Under the pieces are notes generated by a model. It had not been told where the DNA came from. It searched no databases and was given only the letters and a program-made list of their open reading frames with translations. Positions 44,727 to 53,680 of a DNA stretch of 64,000 bases are shown here, piece after piece (position 1 is the stretch's first letter; each line of letters starts with the position of its first letter). The position numbers and the translations under genes are program-made. Where the stretch lies: contig NZ_CP039692.1 of NCBI RefSeq assembly GCF_005145045.1, positions 674,001-738,000 on the forward strand. The letters are read 5' to 3'. The stretch comes from Agrobacterium larrymoorei (GTDB taxonomy: Bacteria > Pseudomonadota > Alphaproteobacteria > Rhizobiales > Rhizobiaceae).

Positions 44727-45718
44727 GCGCGCTGCACACGCAACCGGATGTCACCTTCATCATCGCGGCCTATAATTCTGCGGATACGATCGTTCCCGCC
44801 ATCGAAAGTGCGCTGACGCAGCAGGGCGTGTCGCTTGAGGTCATCGTCGTGGACGATTGTTCCTCGGATGCGACGCGCGAGATCGTCGGTGCGCTTGCCG
44901 AAGGCGAACCGCGCGTCAAGCTCCTTGCACTTGCGCAAAATCTCGGGCCCGGCGGCGCGCGCAATGCAGGCATCGATGCAGCACGTGGACGCTGGATTGC
45001 GGTTCTCGATTCCGACGACGTGATCTATCAGGATCGCAGCGCCCGCATGATCTGGCGCGCCGAGCAAGCCATTGCGCAGATCGCGGTCGATAATCTGGAC
45101 GTGGTCTATCTGGACGGACGCCCGAAGGACACGATGTTCTGCCAGAAATTCCTGACGCAGAAAGAGACCTTGACACTCGAAGAGTTCATCGGCTCGAACA
45201 TCCTGTTCAAGTCCACCTTCAATTACGGCTACATGAAGCCGATGTTCCGGCGTGACTTCCTCAATGAAAACGGCCTCCGGTTCCGCCCCGATCTGCGGAT
45301 CGGCGAGGATTACCTGCTGCTCGCTTCCGCTCTGGCCAAAGGCGGCCTCTGCGCCATCGAGCCGACGCCGGGCTATGTCTACAACATCCGCGAGGGCTCC
45401 ATCTCGCGCGTTCTGGAACTGCGCCATGTCGATGCGATGATTGCGGCAGACCGCGATTTCCTCGCCGAGTTCACCCTTCTACCCGCCGCCATGGATGCCC
45501 AAAAGGCCCGCACCCGAAGCCTCATCGAAGCCCGCCACTTCCTCATCCTCGTCGACAGCATCAAACGCCGATCACCAACTGGCATAATCAATGTCGCACT
45601 CAAAAACCCACGCGCAATGCGACATCTCACTATGCCTATTGCGGTGAGGATCAAGAAACTAAGGGAGGCGATTTTTCCGTCTCAACTGCCCTCACAGGTG
45701 AAACGACAGACTTCGTGA
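44723..45718 (+). CDS. exoO: Succinoglycan glucosyltransferase ExoO (GT2)
   Basis: A 331-residue family-2 glycosyltransferase. The N-terminal motifs are TFIIAAYNSADTIVPAI, VIVVDDCSSDATREIV (about 37-52), GPGGARNAGIDAARG and AVLDSDDVIY (about 93-102), with IGEDYLLLA near 193 as the likely catalytic-base region. ExoO adds the fifth sugar, the first beta-1,6-linked glucose that opens the side chain. It overlaps exoM by four bases. The C-terminal tail is basic, in keeping with membrane association. It resembles ExoU in this cluster, consistent with an old duplication. Confidence 0.86.
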   Translation: MSALHTQPDVTFIIAAYNSADTIVPAIESALTQQGVSLEVIVVDDCSSDATREIVGALAEGEPRVKLLALAQNLGPGGARNAGIDAARGRWIAVLDSDDVIYQDRSARMIWRAEQAIAQIAVDNLDVVYLDGRPKDTMFCQKFLTQKETLTLEEFIGSNILFKSTFNYGYMKPMFRRDFLNENGLRFRPDLRIGEDYLLLASALAKGGLCAIEPTPGYVYNIREGSISRVLELRHVDAMIAADRDFLAEFTLLPAAMDAQKARTRSLIEARHFLILVDSIKRRSPTGIINVALKNPRAMRHLTMPIAVRIKKLREAIFPSQLPSQVKRQTS

Positions 45719-45763
45719 ATTTCAGTGCAGCTGGATTTCTGAATTTCAATCAAGGAGAATGCC

Positions 45764-46669
45764 ATGGACCTAAATAATACTGTTCGAAAAGCTGTTATTC
45801 CTGTTGCCGGTAACGGAACGCGCTTCCTGCCCGCAACCAAGGCCATGCCGAAGGAAATGCTGACGATCGTTGATCGCCCCGTGGTGCAATACGCCGTGGA
45901 TGAAGCGATGCAGGCCGGGATCGAGCACATCATCTTCGTCACGAGCCGCAACAAGACCGCTATCGAAGATTACTTCGACAGCGCACCGGAACTCGTGAAC
46001 ACACTGACAAAATCCGGCAAGACCGTTCAGGTTCTTCAGCTGGAAAAGATGCTGCCCGTTGCTGGCACCGTCAGCTACACCCGCCAGCAGGTGCCGCTCG
46101 GTCTTGGCCATGCCGTCTGGTGCGCGCGTGAACTGGTGGGCAAGGAGCCTTTCGCCCTGCTTCTGCCCGACATGGTTTCCTATGGCGCGCGCGGCTGCAT
46201 TGCCGGTCTGATGGAACTTTACGATGAAGTGGGCGGAAACATTCTCGGTGTTGAGGAATGCCTGCCGGAAGAAACGTCTTCCTACGGCGTCGTCGGTGTC
46301 GGCAATCGCGTCAGCCATGGCTTTCAGGTGACTGAAATGGTGGAAAAGCCGGAACCTTCCAAGGCCCCGTCCAATTATTACCTGAATGGCCGCTATATTC
46401 TGCAGCCGGAAATCTTCGATATTCTTGCAAAGCAGGAGCGTGGCGCAGGCAATGAAATTCAATTGACCGACGGTATGAGGCGATTGGCTGAGACCCAACC
46501 CTTCCACGCTCAGAAATATACTGGCCGCACCTTCGACTGCGGCAGCAAGCAGGGTTTCATCGCAGCCAACGTCGCATTCGCATTGATGCGTTCCGACATG
46601 GAATCTCAGGTTCTGAGTTCCATCAAGGAACTGGTTCTGAACCATGAAAGCCGCGTAAAGGCGGCCTGA
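45764..46669 (+). CDS. exoN: UTP-glucose-1-phosphate uridylyltransferase ExoN
   Basis: A 301-residue GalU-type enzyme that makes UDP-glucose, the donor for all glucosyltransferases of this cluster. The N-terminal nucleotide loop is [23 protein letters not shown] (key part [11 protein letters not shown], about 16-26). Further motifs are [27 protein letters not shown] and [12 protein letters not shown]. It starts at ATG 45764 after AAGGAGAATGCC, a strong ribosome site, 45 bases after exoO. Housekeeping GalU paralogues usually exist elsewhere in rhizobial genomes, so this copy is probably dedicated. Confidence 0.93.
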   Translation: MDLNNTVRKAVIPVAGNGTRFLPATKAMPKEMLTIVDRPVVQYAVDEAMQAGIEHIIFVTSRNKTAIEDYFDSAPELVNTLTKSGKTVQVLQLEKMLPVAGTVSYTRQQVPLGLGHAVWCARELVGKEPFALLLPDMVSYGARGCIAGLMELYDEVGGNILGVEECLPEETSSYGVVGVGNRVSHGFQVTEMVEKPEPSKAPSNYYLNGRYILQPEIFDILAKQERGAGNEIQLTDGMRRLAETQPFHAQKYTGRTFDCGSKQGFIAANVAFALMRSDMESQVLSSIKELVLNHESRVKAA

Positions 46670-46687
46670 AACTAGAAACTGCGGGAG

Positions 46688-46717
46688 GCGGGAAGGCAGG
46701 AGAAGCTGCCTTCCCGC
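46688..46717 (+). terminator. Perfect 12-bp hairpin between exoN and exoP
   Basis: GCGGGAAGGCAG (46688-46699) pairs with CTGCCTTCCCGC (46706-46717) around a 6-base loop. No U-run follows, and exoP starts 29 bases later. It may attenuate or process the exoN-exoP transcript. Confidence 0.6.
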
Positions 46718-46745
46718 GCGCCGTTTAAAAATCACAAGGTGGTCC

Positions 46746-49094
46746 ATGCACCAAAAGACCTTTAGATCGAATGCAAATTTCTCGGATTCCGGCAAGGATT
46801 CCGATACGTTCATCGACCTCGACCGCCTGTGGGCCGCCGTGGTGCGCCGCGCCAATGTCATCGGGGCATGCGTCATTGCAACCATGGTTCTGGCAGGACT
46901 TTATCTCGTCCTCGCCACCCCCGTTTACACCGCCATGACGCAGGTTCTTCTGGACGACAGCCTTTCCCGCTACGCGGAAGAGGAAAGCCCTATTCCTGCC
47001 GCTCAGGTTATCGACAACCGCATTGCCAGCGCGGTCGAAATCCTGAAATCAAAGGAAATGGCGCTGAACGTCGTGGACAAGGCGAAGCTTGACGAGAACG
47101 ATACCATCGTCAACCCGCCCATGACGCCGATGGATCTGGTCAAGTCCTCGATCAAGGGCGTGGTCGATCTGCTGACGCCGAGTGCTCCTCCCGCCTCGGA
47201 AGAGGCGATCCGCAACGGCAAGCGCGAAAAGGCAGCCGCTGTCATCCAGCAGGCGCTGACAGTCGAGCGCGTTGGACGAAGCTCCGTTCTTGCGATTTCC
47301 ATTCGCTCGACAGATCGGCAGCTCGCCACAAACATCGCCAAGACCTACGCGAATTCCTACCTCACCGAACAGCTGAACGCGAACTTCGAGGCATCAGAGC
47401 GCGCATCGGTCTGGCTTCAGGAACGGTTGACCGATCTCAATCAGCGCTCGCAGGCAGCCTCGCTTGCCGTTGAAAAGTACAAGTCCGAAAACAACATCGT
47501 GTCCTCCCGAGGCGAGTTGATGTCGGAAGGCCAGCTGGCGGATTTGAACGGTCAGCTCATCGCCGCGCAGGCCGATGCTGCGACCGCGCAGGCGCGTTAT
47601 ACGCAGTATAAGTCCATCATCGATCAGGGCCCGGACAACGCCGTCAACAACGCCGTCGTTTCTGCCCGCGACACGGATAACACCGTGATCCAGGACCTGC
47701 GCAAGCGCTATATCACGATCTCGGATCGCGAACGCGGTGTCGTGCAGCAGTTCGGAAACGATCATCCTCAGGCCGTTGCGCTGGAAAGCGAAAAGAAGGA
47801 TGTGGCGCGCCAGATCTATCAGGAGCTTCAGCAGCTGACGGGCAGCTTCAAGAACGAGTTCGATGTAACGCAGTCGCGGGTGCAGTCACTGCGCGAAAAC
47901 ATCGACCGCGTTGCAGGCCGCAATTCCGAAGCCAACATGACGATGGTGAAGCTGCGTGAACTGGAACAGCAGGCCGCAGCCCTGAAGACGCTCTACGAAT
48001 CCTATCTCGGCCGTTTCGAGGAGGCCTCACAGAAGCAGTCCTTCCCGATTGCCAAGGCTCGCATCATCTCCGAGGCCGGTCTTCCGACTTCGCCTTCCAG
48101 CCCGAAGAAGACCATGACCATGGCGCTTTCCGTCGTACTCGGCCTTATGCTGGGTGGAGGTCTCGCCGCCGTGCTGGAGTTCCGTGACCGTTACTTCCAC
48201 ACCGGCAACGATGTGCGTGACAATCTGCGCATGCGCTTCCTCGGCTACCTGCCCTTCATCGGGGAAAAAGGTGTCGAGAACGGAAAATCAGAGACCGGCG
48301 CTGCGACGCCCGATATACCCGACACGAATATCGAGGATAATGGTCAGGTCTCGTTCCAGAAGATGCTGCGGCTTGCGGTGGACAGTCCGCGCTCCAGCTT
48401 CACCGAGACGTTGCGCAATGTAAAACTTACGGCAGATGTCGTCGTGCAGGATCGCCAGTGCCGCGTTATCGGTGTAATTTCGTGCCTGCCGAATGAAGGC
48501 AAGTCCGTTGTTGCGCTGAACCTCGCGGGCCTGATCGCGACGACCGGCAAGCGCACGCTTGTCGTGGATGCCGACATTCGCAACCCGGGCCTCAGCCGCA
48601 TGCTGACCACGCGCCAGTCCGCTGGTCTTGTGGAAGTGGTGCTGGATGAGGTTCCGTGGACCAAGGCCGTCAAGGTGGACAGCCGCACGAAGATGGGCAT
48701 TCTGCCGGTTTCGACCAGCAACCAGTTCGCCCATTCCAGCGAACTGCTCGCCTCCTCCGGCATGCGCAAGTTCATGGATTCGGCGCGTGAGGCCTGCGAT
48801 TACATCATCGTCGACCTTGCGCCGGTAGTGCCGGTCATCGATGCCAAGGCCTTTGCTTCGCAGGTGGATGGCTTCGTCTTCGTGACCGAATGGGGCAAGA
48901 CGCCGATCCAGATGGTTCAGAACCTGATGAACCATGAGCCGGAAATTGCCCGAAAGACGCTCGGCATCGTGCTGAATAAGACCGATATGACGGAGCTTCA
49001 GCGCTACGCCGATCCGGGCGGTTCGGAACATTATCACGAGCAGTTCGGCGCTTACTATGGCGATGCGAAAAAGCCAGCGCCGGAAACGGTTTGA
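46746..49094 (+). CDS. exoP: Succinoglycan chain-length/export protein ExoP (Wzz plus BY-kinase)
   Basis: A 782-residue inner-membrane polysaccharide co-polymerase. A cytoplasmic start leads to membrane helix 1 (about 37-57), a large periplasmic Wzz-type domain with coiled-coil stretches (about 60-450), and helix 2 (about 455-478, MALSVVLGLMLGGGLAAVLEF). The cytoplasmic bacterial tyrosine kinase-like domain follows, with Walker A NEGKSVVALNLA, Walker A' LVVDADIRNP and Walker B YIIVDLAP, and a C-terminal tyrosine cluster (RYADPGGSEHYHEQFGAYYGD). It controls polymer length together with ExoQ and ExoT. It is the last exo gene and a good terminator follows. Confidence 0.94.
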   Translation: MHQKTFRSNANFSDSGKDSDTFIDLDRLWAAVVRRANVIGACVIATMVLAGLYLVLATPVYTAMTQVLLDDSLSRYAEEESPIPAAQVIDNRIASAVEILKSKEMALNVVDKAKLDENDTIVNPPMTPMDLVKSSIKGVVDLLTPSAPPASEEAIRNGKREKAAAVIQQALTVERVGRSSVLAISIRSTDRQLATNIAKTYANSYLTEQLNANFEASERASVWLQERLTDLNQRSQAASLAVEKYKSENNIVSSRGELMSEGQLADLNGQLIAAQADAATAQARYTQYKSIIDQGPDNAVNNAVVSARDTDNTVIQDLRKRYITISDRERGVVQQFGNDHPQAVALESEKKDVARQIYQELQQLTGSFKNEFDVTQSRVQSLRENIDRVAGRNSEANMTMVKLRELEQQAAALKTLYESYLGRFEEASQKQSFPIAKARIISEAGLPTSPSSPKKTMTMALSVVLGLMLGGGLAAVLEFRDRYFHTGNDVRDNLRMRFLGYLPFIGEKGVENGKSETGAATPDIPDTNIEDNGQVSFQKMLRLAVDSPRSSFTETLRNVKLTADVVVQDRQCRVIGVISCLPNEGKSVVALNLAGLIATTGKRTLVVDADIRNPGLSRMLTTRQSAGLVEVVLDEVPWTKAVKVDSRTKMGILPVSTSNQFAHSSELLASSGMRKFMDSAREACDYIIVDLAPVVPVIDAKAFASQVDGFVFVTEWGKTPIQMVQNLMNHEPEIARKTLGIVLNKTDMTELQRYADPGGSEHYHEQFGAYYGDAKKPAPETV

Positions 49095-49103
49095 GTCGTT
49101 GAG

Positions 49104-49130
49104 ATGCCCGCTTCGTGCGGGCATTTCTTT
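49104..49130 (+). terminator. Rho-independent terminator after exoP
   Basis: Stem ATGCCCGC/GCGGGCAT with loop TTCGT is followed by TTCTTTT. It begins nine bases after the exoP stop and marks the end of the exo transcription unit. Confidence 0.8.
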
Positions 49131-49204
49131 TGGTCGGCAGGGTAGATTTCAACACCATTTTCCGACTTGATACCGACTCAATCGATATCGCACAGGAGAT
49201 GCTC

Positions 49205-50149
49205 ATGCCCTCCCCCATCGCTTTCGTTTCCCGCTCGCCCGATGCCAATGAGGCGGAGTGGACCGATGTTCTTTCGGCTGCGATGCCTGACGAGACCATT
49301 ATTTCCGTTCGGGCGATGACCGGTGAACAGCAGTCGGCAACGGAGATCGCCATCGTCGCCAATCCCGACCCGTCGGACATTGCAAAACTTGCCAATCTGA
49401 AATGGATTCACAGCCTGTGGGCAGGCGTGGAACGTCTTGTCGCGGAACTCGGTCCTGCCGCACCGCCCATCGTGCGGCTGACAGATCCCGAACTGACGCG
49501 CGTGATGGCGGAGGCCGTTCTTGCCTGGACCTATTACCTTCATCGGGACATGCCTGCCTACCGTGAGCAGCAGCAGAACAGGGTCTGGCAGGAACTGGAC
49601 TATCGTCACCCCAAAGACGTCACCGTGGGCCTGATCGGCATCGGCACCCTTGGCACCGCATCCGCTACACGGCTGGTTCAGGCAGGTTTCAACGTGCTTG
49701 GCTGGAGCCGCTCCGCAAAAGCTCTCGACGGCGTGACCACCTTGTCTGGAGAGCAAGGGCTTGGTGAGCTTCTGTCGAAAAGCGACATCGTCGTCTGCCT
49801 CGTGCCGCTAACCGCCGAGACCCGTGGTCTGATCAACGCGTCCCGTCTTGCCACGATGAAGCGAGGCGCGTCGCTGATCAACTTCGCCCGCGGTGCTGTC
49901 GTGGTGGCCGATGATCTCATATCAGCACTGGATAGCGGACAGGTATCGCATGCCGTTCTGGATGTTTTCGAACGCGAGCCGCTGGACACTCAATCTCTGT
50001 TCTGGGCTCACCCGAAGGTTACGGTACTTCCCCATATTTCCGCGCCGACAAATCGAAAAACATCTGCCGCCATCGTTGCGGAGAATATCCTCAACTGGCG
50101 CAATGCAGGTGCGCTACCCAAGACGGTGGATATGGAGCGAGGGTACTGA
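49205..50149 (+). CDS. ghrA: Glyoxylate/hydroxypyruvate reductase, GhrA-like D-2-hydroxyacid dehydrogenase
   Basis: A 314-residue NAD(P)-dependent D-2-hydroxyacid dehydrogenase starting at ATG 49205, six bases after AGGAG; upstream in-frame starts are less favoured. The nucleotide-binding motif is TVGLIGIGTLGTASATRLV (key part GIGTLG, about 145). The catalytic Arg lies in INFARGAVVVADDL, the Glu in VFEREPL and the His in LPHISAPT. Length and motifs fit the short GhrA (YcdW) subfamily that reduces glyoxylate and hydroxypyruvate. It is monocistronic after the exo terminator. The substrate range cannot be read from sequence. Confidence 0.87.
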   Translation: MPSPIAFVSRSPDANEAEWTDVLSAAMPDETIISVRAMTGEQQSATEIAIVANPDPSDIAKLANLKWIHSLWAGVERLVAELGPAAPPIVRLTDPELTRVMAEAVLAWTYYLHRDMPAYREQQQNRVWQELDYRHPKDVTVGLIGIGTLGTASATRLVQAGFNVLGWSRSAKALDGVTTLSGEQGLGELLSKSDIVVCLVPLTAETRGLINASRLATMKRGASLINFARGAVVVADDLISALDSGQVSHAVLDVFEREPLDTQSLFWAHPKVTVLPHISAPTNRKTSAAIVAENILNWRNAGALPKTVDMERGY

Positions 50150-50589
50150 TGCATCGTTGTGTTTCGAGACATCTCCTCCTGCCGTCATCCTCGGGCTTGT
50201 CCCGCTGCGATCCGGTTTAAACTGGGTGGGTAATTTGGAACGAGAACGGCTCCCCTACCCGTCACCCCGCACTTGATGCGGGGTCCAGCAGACGTGCGTC
50301 TGCGCGTCGAAAGAGTCTTTCAGACCAAGGATTTGGTCTGGCTGGATCCCGGATCGAGTCCGGGATGACGGAAGTGGGGTTGCACCTCGCCACCCCGCAG
50401 CAAACGCCGTCAAAGCTTGTCCCAACCGGATTTGAAGAATGGAACTGCAATGCGTTCAAAACCTTGCCGCGCATCCGCACATTTAACCGGACAGCGGTGG
50501 GCTTGTCCGGGAATCTGCAAACCTATTGATTTTATTGACGTGAGAATTCCTCGGCACAAGGCCGAGGACGACGGTCGCGGTTACGCGAC
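50150..50589. other. Repeat-containing intergenic region
   Basis: These 440 bases lie between ghrA and the end of the hybrid kinase gene. They contain a partial palindromic-repeat end (GTCATCCTCGGGCTTGTCCCG near 50175-50195) and a complete five-hairpin element (50261-50370, listed separately). No protein-coding frame here is convincing. Both flanking genes converge on the region, so it needs no promoter. Confidence 0.7.
50261..50370. repeat. Five-hairpin intergenic palindromic element
   Basis: The terminal halves are imperfect inverted repeats of one another (GTCACCCCGCACTTGATGCG... and the complement of ...GATCGAGTCCGGGATGAC). Inside, five hairpins follow without a break: CCCCGCA/TGCGGGG (50265-50283), GCAGAC/GTCTGC (50288-50303), GAAAG/CTTTC (50309-50321), CAGACCAA/TTGGTCTG (50321-50340) and CCCGGA/TCCGGG (50348-50364). 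It looks like a small dispersed, non-coding repeat of alphaproteobacteria. Confidence 0.75.
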
Positions 50590-53544
50590 CTACTCAGCCC
50601 CACTCGTTGCCTGCTCGATGGCGAAGCGCACGTCGCTCTCGTTATAGGGCTTGCACAGCAGCACAGCGCCCGCCGGAGCGTTCTTTGGCAAGAAATTATC
50701 GCCCGTTGCGAACACCACACCGATTTCCGGCCTGCGTTGTTTGATAAGCACTGCTAGGTCCGCGCCGCTCATATCCGGCAAGCCCAGATCGGTCACCAGA
50801 ACATCGACCTCTTCGCGGTCCAGCAGATCTATCGCCTGCGTGGCGTTGGCGGCTTCGACGACGGAGTGGCCGCCGTCGATCAGGATGTCGGTGGTGTTCA
50901 TGCGAATGAGTTCATCATCCTCCACCAGCATCACCCGCACTGAATTCCGGCTTCGCATCTTCGAGATTGCGTCGCTGACGGAGCCGGTCTCGGACGTCCG
51001 GTCCCGACCGGATTCGGCACGCTGCTTCTGGTTGGCGATGACGTGGCGCAGGCGTCTGGCTAGCGCTTCACGCGTATAGGGCTTCGATAGAAGCTCTACG
51101 CCCGCATCCAGTTTGCCGCCGTGAACGATGGAATTTTCGGTGTAGCCGGAGGTGAAAAGGATGGCCAGATGCGGCAGCCTTTCCTTGGCGCGGCGGGCCA
51201 TTTCGCTGCTCTTCAGCGGGCCTGGCATAACGACGTCGGTGAAAATCACATCGATCGGGATACCGCTTTCGGCCACCGTCAGACCGGCCTGCGCATCGCG
51301 CGCCGTTAGCACGCGATAGCCGAGATCGGACAGGATTTCGACAACGGTGCTGCGCACCTCATCATCATCTTCCACGACGAGAACGGTTTCGCTACCGCCG
51401 ACGACCGGGCCACTATGGATGACGATTTCGCGATCTTCATCGGCCATGGAGCGTGGCAGGTAAATCTTGACCGTCGTGCCTTGGCCGAGTTCCGAGTAAA
51501 TCTTGACGTGACCGCCGGATTGCTTGACGAAGCCATAAACCATGGACAGGCCAAGCCCCGTGCCCTTGCCTTCCGGTTTGGTGGAGAAGAAGGGCTCGAA
51601 AACACGGTCCAGAATTTCGGGCCGCATGCCGGAGCCGGTATCGGAGACCGCCAGCATCACATATTGCCCCGGCTCCACTTCCGCATGGGTGCGGGCGTAG
51701 TCCATATCCAGAGAAGCGTTGCCGACTTCAATCGTAAGCTTGCCGGAGCCTTCCATCGCATCGCGCGCATTGATGGCAAGGTTGAGCAGCGCATTTTCCA
51801 CCTGTGTCGGGTCGGCATAGGTGTTCCACAGCCCGCCTGCGGTGATGACCTCGACCTCTACGGCCTCGCCGATCGAGCGCCGCAGAAGATCGTCCATGCC
51901 TGCCACGAACCGCCCGACATTGATGACGCGCGGCTCCAGCGCCTGGCGGCGACCGAATGCCAGAAGCTGGCTCGCAAGCTTGGCGCCACGGGTCACACCT
52001 GCCAGTGCATTGCCCACGCGGCGCTCTGCCCGCTCGTTACCTGCGACATCCTTGGAAAGAAGCTGAAGATTTCCGGCAATGACCTGAAGCAGGTTGTTGA
52101 AGTCATGCGCAACGCCGCCGGTCAGCTGGCCGATGGCTTCCATTTTCTGCGCCTGCTGCAAGGCAAGCTCCGTCTGGCGACGCTCGGCAATTTCCTTTTC
52201 GACACGCGCCTCAAGGCTTTCGTTCAGCTGGCGCAACTGCTCTTCGGCGCGGATTCTGTGCCGGATCTCACGTTCCAGATTGGCCGCATGTTCCTTGAGC
52301 GATGCTTCGGCAGTTCGCTGCTCGGTAATATCGGTATGGATGCCAACCCACTCGATGATGGAACCTGAAGCATCCAGAATGGGCACGGCACGGATCGCAA
52401 AGGTGCGGTAAACGCCATCGCGCCTGCGCACGCGGTGTTCCCAAACATAGGTCGCCTTTGCGGCAACGGCGCGGTTCCAGCTATCGATGGAGCCTTCGCG
52501 ATCTGCGGGATGAACGGCCTCGGACCAGCCGAAACCCTGATATTGATCCTGCGATTGCCCGGTCAGATGCGACCAAGCGGGCTGTTCGCCCATCATCCGG
52601 CCATCCGGGCTGTTGGTCCACAACACGCCATGAACGGCTTCGACTGCCGCACGGAAGCGATTATTGCTGACGATGAGACCCTCTTCGGCCTGCTTCCGTT
52701 TTTCAATATCGATGATGAGAATATAGCTACCGTCGACCTCACCGCTGGCATCGCGGCGCGGAACATAACGAATTTCCGCCGCATGGACCGTGCCATCCGC
52801 ACGTCTGATGCGCGTGTCGCTGACGACCTCTTCGCCCGCCATGGCCTTTTCGATGAAAGGCTGGCGCTCCTGATAAAATTCCTCGCCAACCACTTCGAGA
52901 ACACGCCGTCCGAGAACATCCTCCGGCGCCATCCCGAACCATTCGAGATACCCCTGATTGGCAAACCGGTAGACGTAATCTCGGTCGATGAAACCAACGA
53001 GAATGGGCAGCGCTGCGGTCAGACGGCTCAGCTCTTCCCGGCTTGCGGCAAGAGCCTGAACGGTTTTGACCTTTTCCGTATTTTCCAGCACGGTGCAGAG
53101 TACGCCCTCCACCACGCCTTCATCATTATGGATCGGCGTGTAGAAGAGATCGAATATTACATCTTCCGGGGTGCCATTGCGGTGCAGAACCAAGGTCTGA
53201 TCCCGGAAAGACTGAACTTCTCCACGAAAACCTGCCTCAAGTATCTTCTGGTTCCAGTCCCAGATTTCCGGCCAGATTCCGGGCACCGTATCGCCCAGTG
53301 CGCGAGGATGATAATTCCCGGCAATTTCGATATAGCCGTCATTATAGATCATCACATGATCCGGCCCCCACATGAGAACCTGCGGGATCGGAGAATTGAC
53401 GACGGAATTGACCTTAAGACGCAGGATGGATGACCAGTTCGAAATCGGACCCAGCGAGGTCTTGGACCAGTCAAAAGCGCGAACGAGCGCGCCCGCCTCT
53501 CCACCGCCGATTGGCCAATTGGCAGAAACATCCATATCAGTCAT
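50590..53544 (-). CDS. Hybrid sensor histidine kinase with PAS domains and two receiver domains
   Basis: A 984-residue cytoplasmic-type sensor without clear membrane helices. Three PAS-like domains are at about 25-160, 170-290 and 300-420 (RRADGTVHAAEIRYVPRRD; WEHRVRRRDGVYRTFAIRAVPI). A coiled coil precedes the H-box GGVAHDFNNLLQVIAGNL (about 475). The ATPase has LLNLAINARDAM, VSDTGSGM and GKGTGLGLSMVYGF (about 575-680). Receiver 1 has its phosphoacceptor in IFTDVVMPG (about 768) and receiver 2 in LVTDLGLPDMSG (about 917), and it forms the C-terminus. The signal is unknown. It is an orphan with no partner regulator adjacent, so phosphorelay to an unlinked Hpt or regulator is likely. Confidence 0.9.
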   Translation of the reverse strand: MTDMDVSANWPIGGGEAGALVRAFDWSKTSLGPISNWSSILRLKVNSVVNSPIPQVLMWGPDHVMIYNDGYIEIAGNYHPRALGDTVPGIWPEIWDWNQKILEAGFRGEVQSFRDQTLVLHRNGTPEDVIFDLFYTPIHNDEGVVEGVLCTVLENTEKVKTVQALAASREELSRLTAALPILVGFIDRDYVYRFANQGYLEWFGMAPEDVLGRRVLEVVGEEFYQERQPFIEKAMAGEEVVSDTRIRRADGTVHAAEIRYVPRRDASGEVDGSYILIIDIEKRKQAEEGLIVSNNRFRAAVEAVHGVLWTNSPDGRMMGEQPAWSHLTGQSQDQYQGFGWSEAVHPADREGSIDSWNRAVAAKATYVWEHRVRRRDGVYRTFAIRAVPILDASGSIIEWVGIHTDITEQRTAEASLKEHAANLEREIRHRIRAEEQLRQLNESLEARVEKEIAERRQTELALQQAQKMEAIGQLTGGVAHDFNNLLQVIAGNLQLLSKDVAGNERAERRVGNALAGVTRGAKLASQLLAFGRRQALEPRVINVGRFVAGMDDLLRRSIGEAVEVEVITAGGLWNTYADPTQVENALLNLAINARDAMEGSGKLTIEVGNASLDMDYARTHAEVEPGQYVMLAVSDTGSGMRPEILDRVFEPFFSTKPEGKGTGLGLSMVYGFVKQSGGHVKIYSELGQGTTVKIYLPRSMADEDREIVIHSGPVVGGSETVLVVEDDDEVRSTVVEILSDLGYRVLTARDAQAGLTVAESGIPIDVIFTDVVMPGPLKSSEMARRAKERLPHLAILFTSGYTENSIVHGGKLDAGVELLSKPYTREALARRLRHVIANQKQRAESGRDRTSETGSVSDAISKMRSRNSVRVMLVEDDELIRMNTTDILIDGGHSVVEAANATQAIDLLDREEVDVLVTDLGLPDMSGADLAVLIKQRRPEIGVVFATGDNFLPKNAPAGAVLLCKPYNESDVRFAIEQATSGAE

Positions 53545-53680
53545 GCGAATTCACCAAAAGAAAAAGACCCAGCCACAGGCATCGTGCCGTAAACCATAAC
53601 AGAAACAGTACCATGCGGTCTATTCGAACGCACTTATCAAGCTTGTTTTCGCTGACTATGCAAGAGGCATAACAATTATG

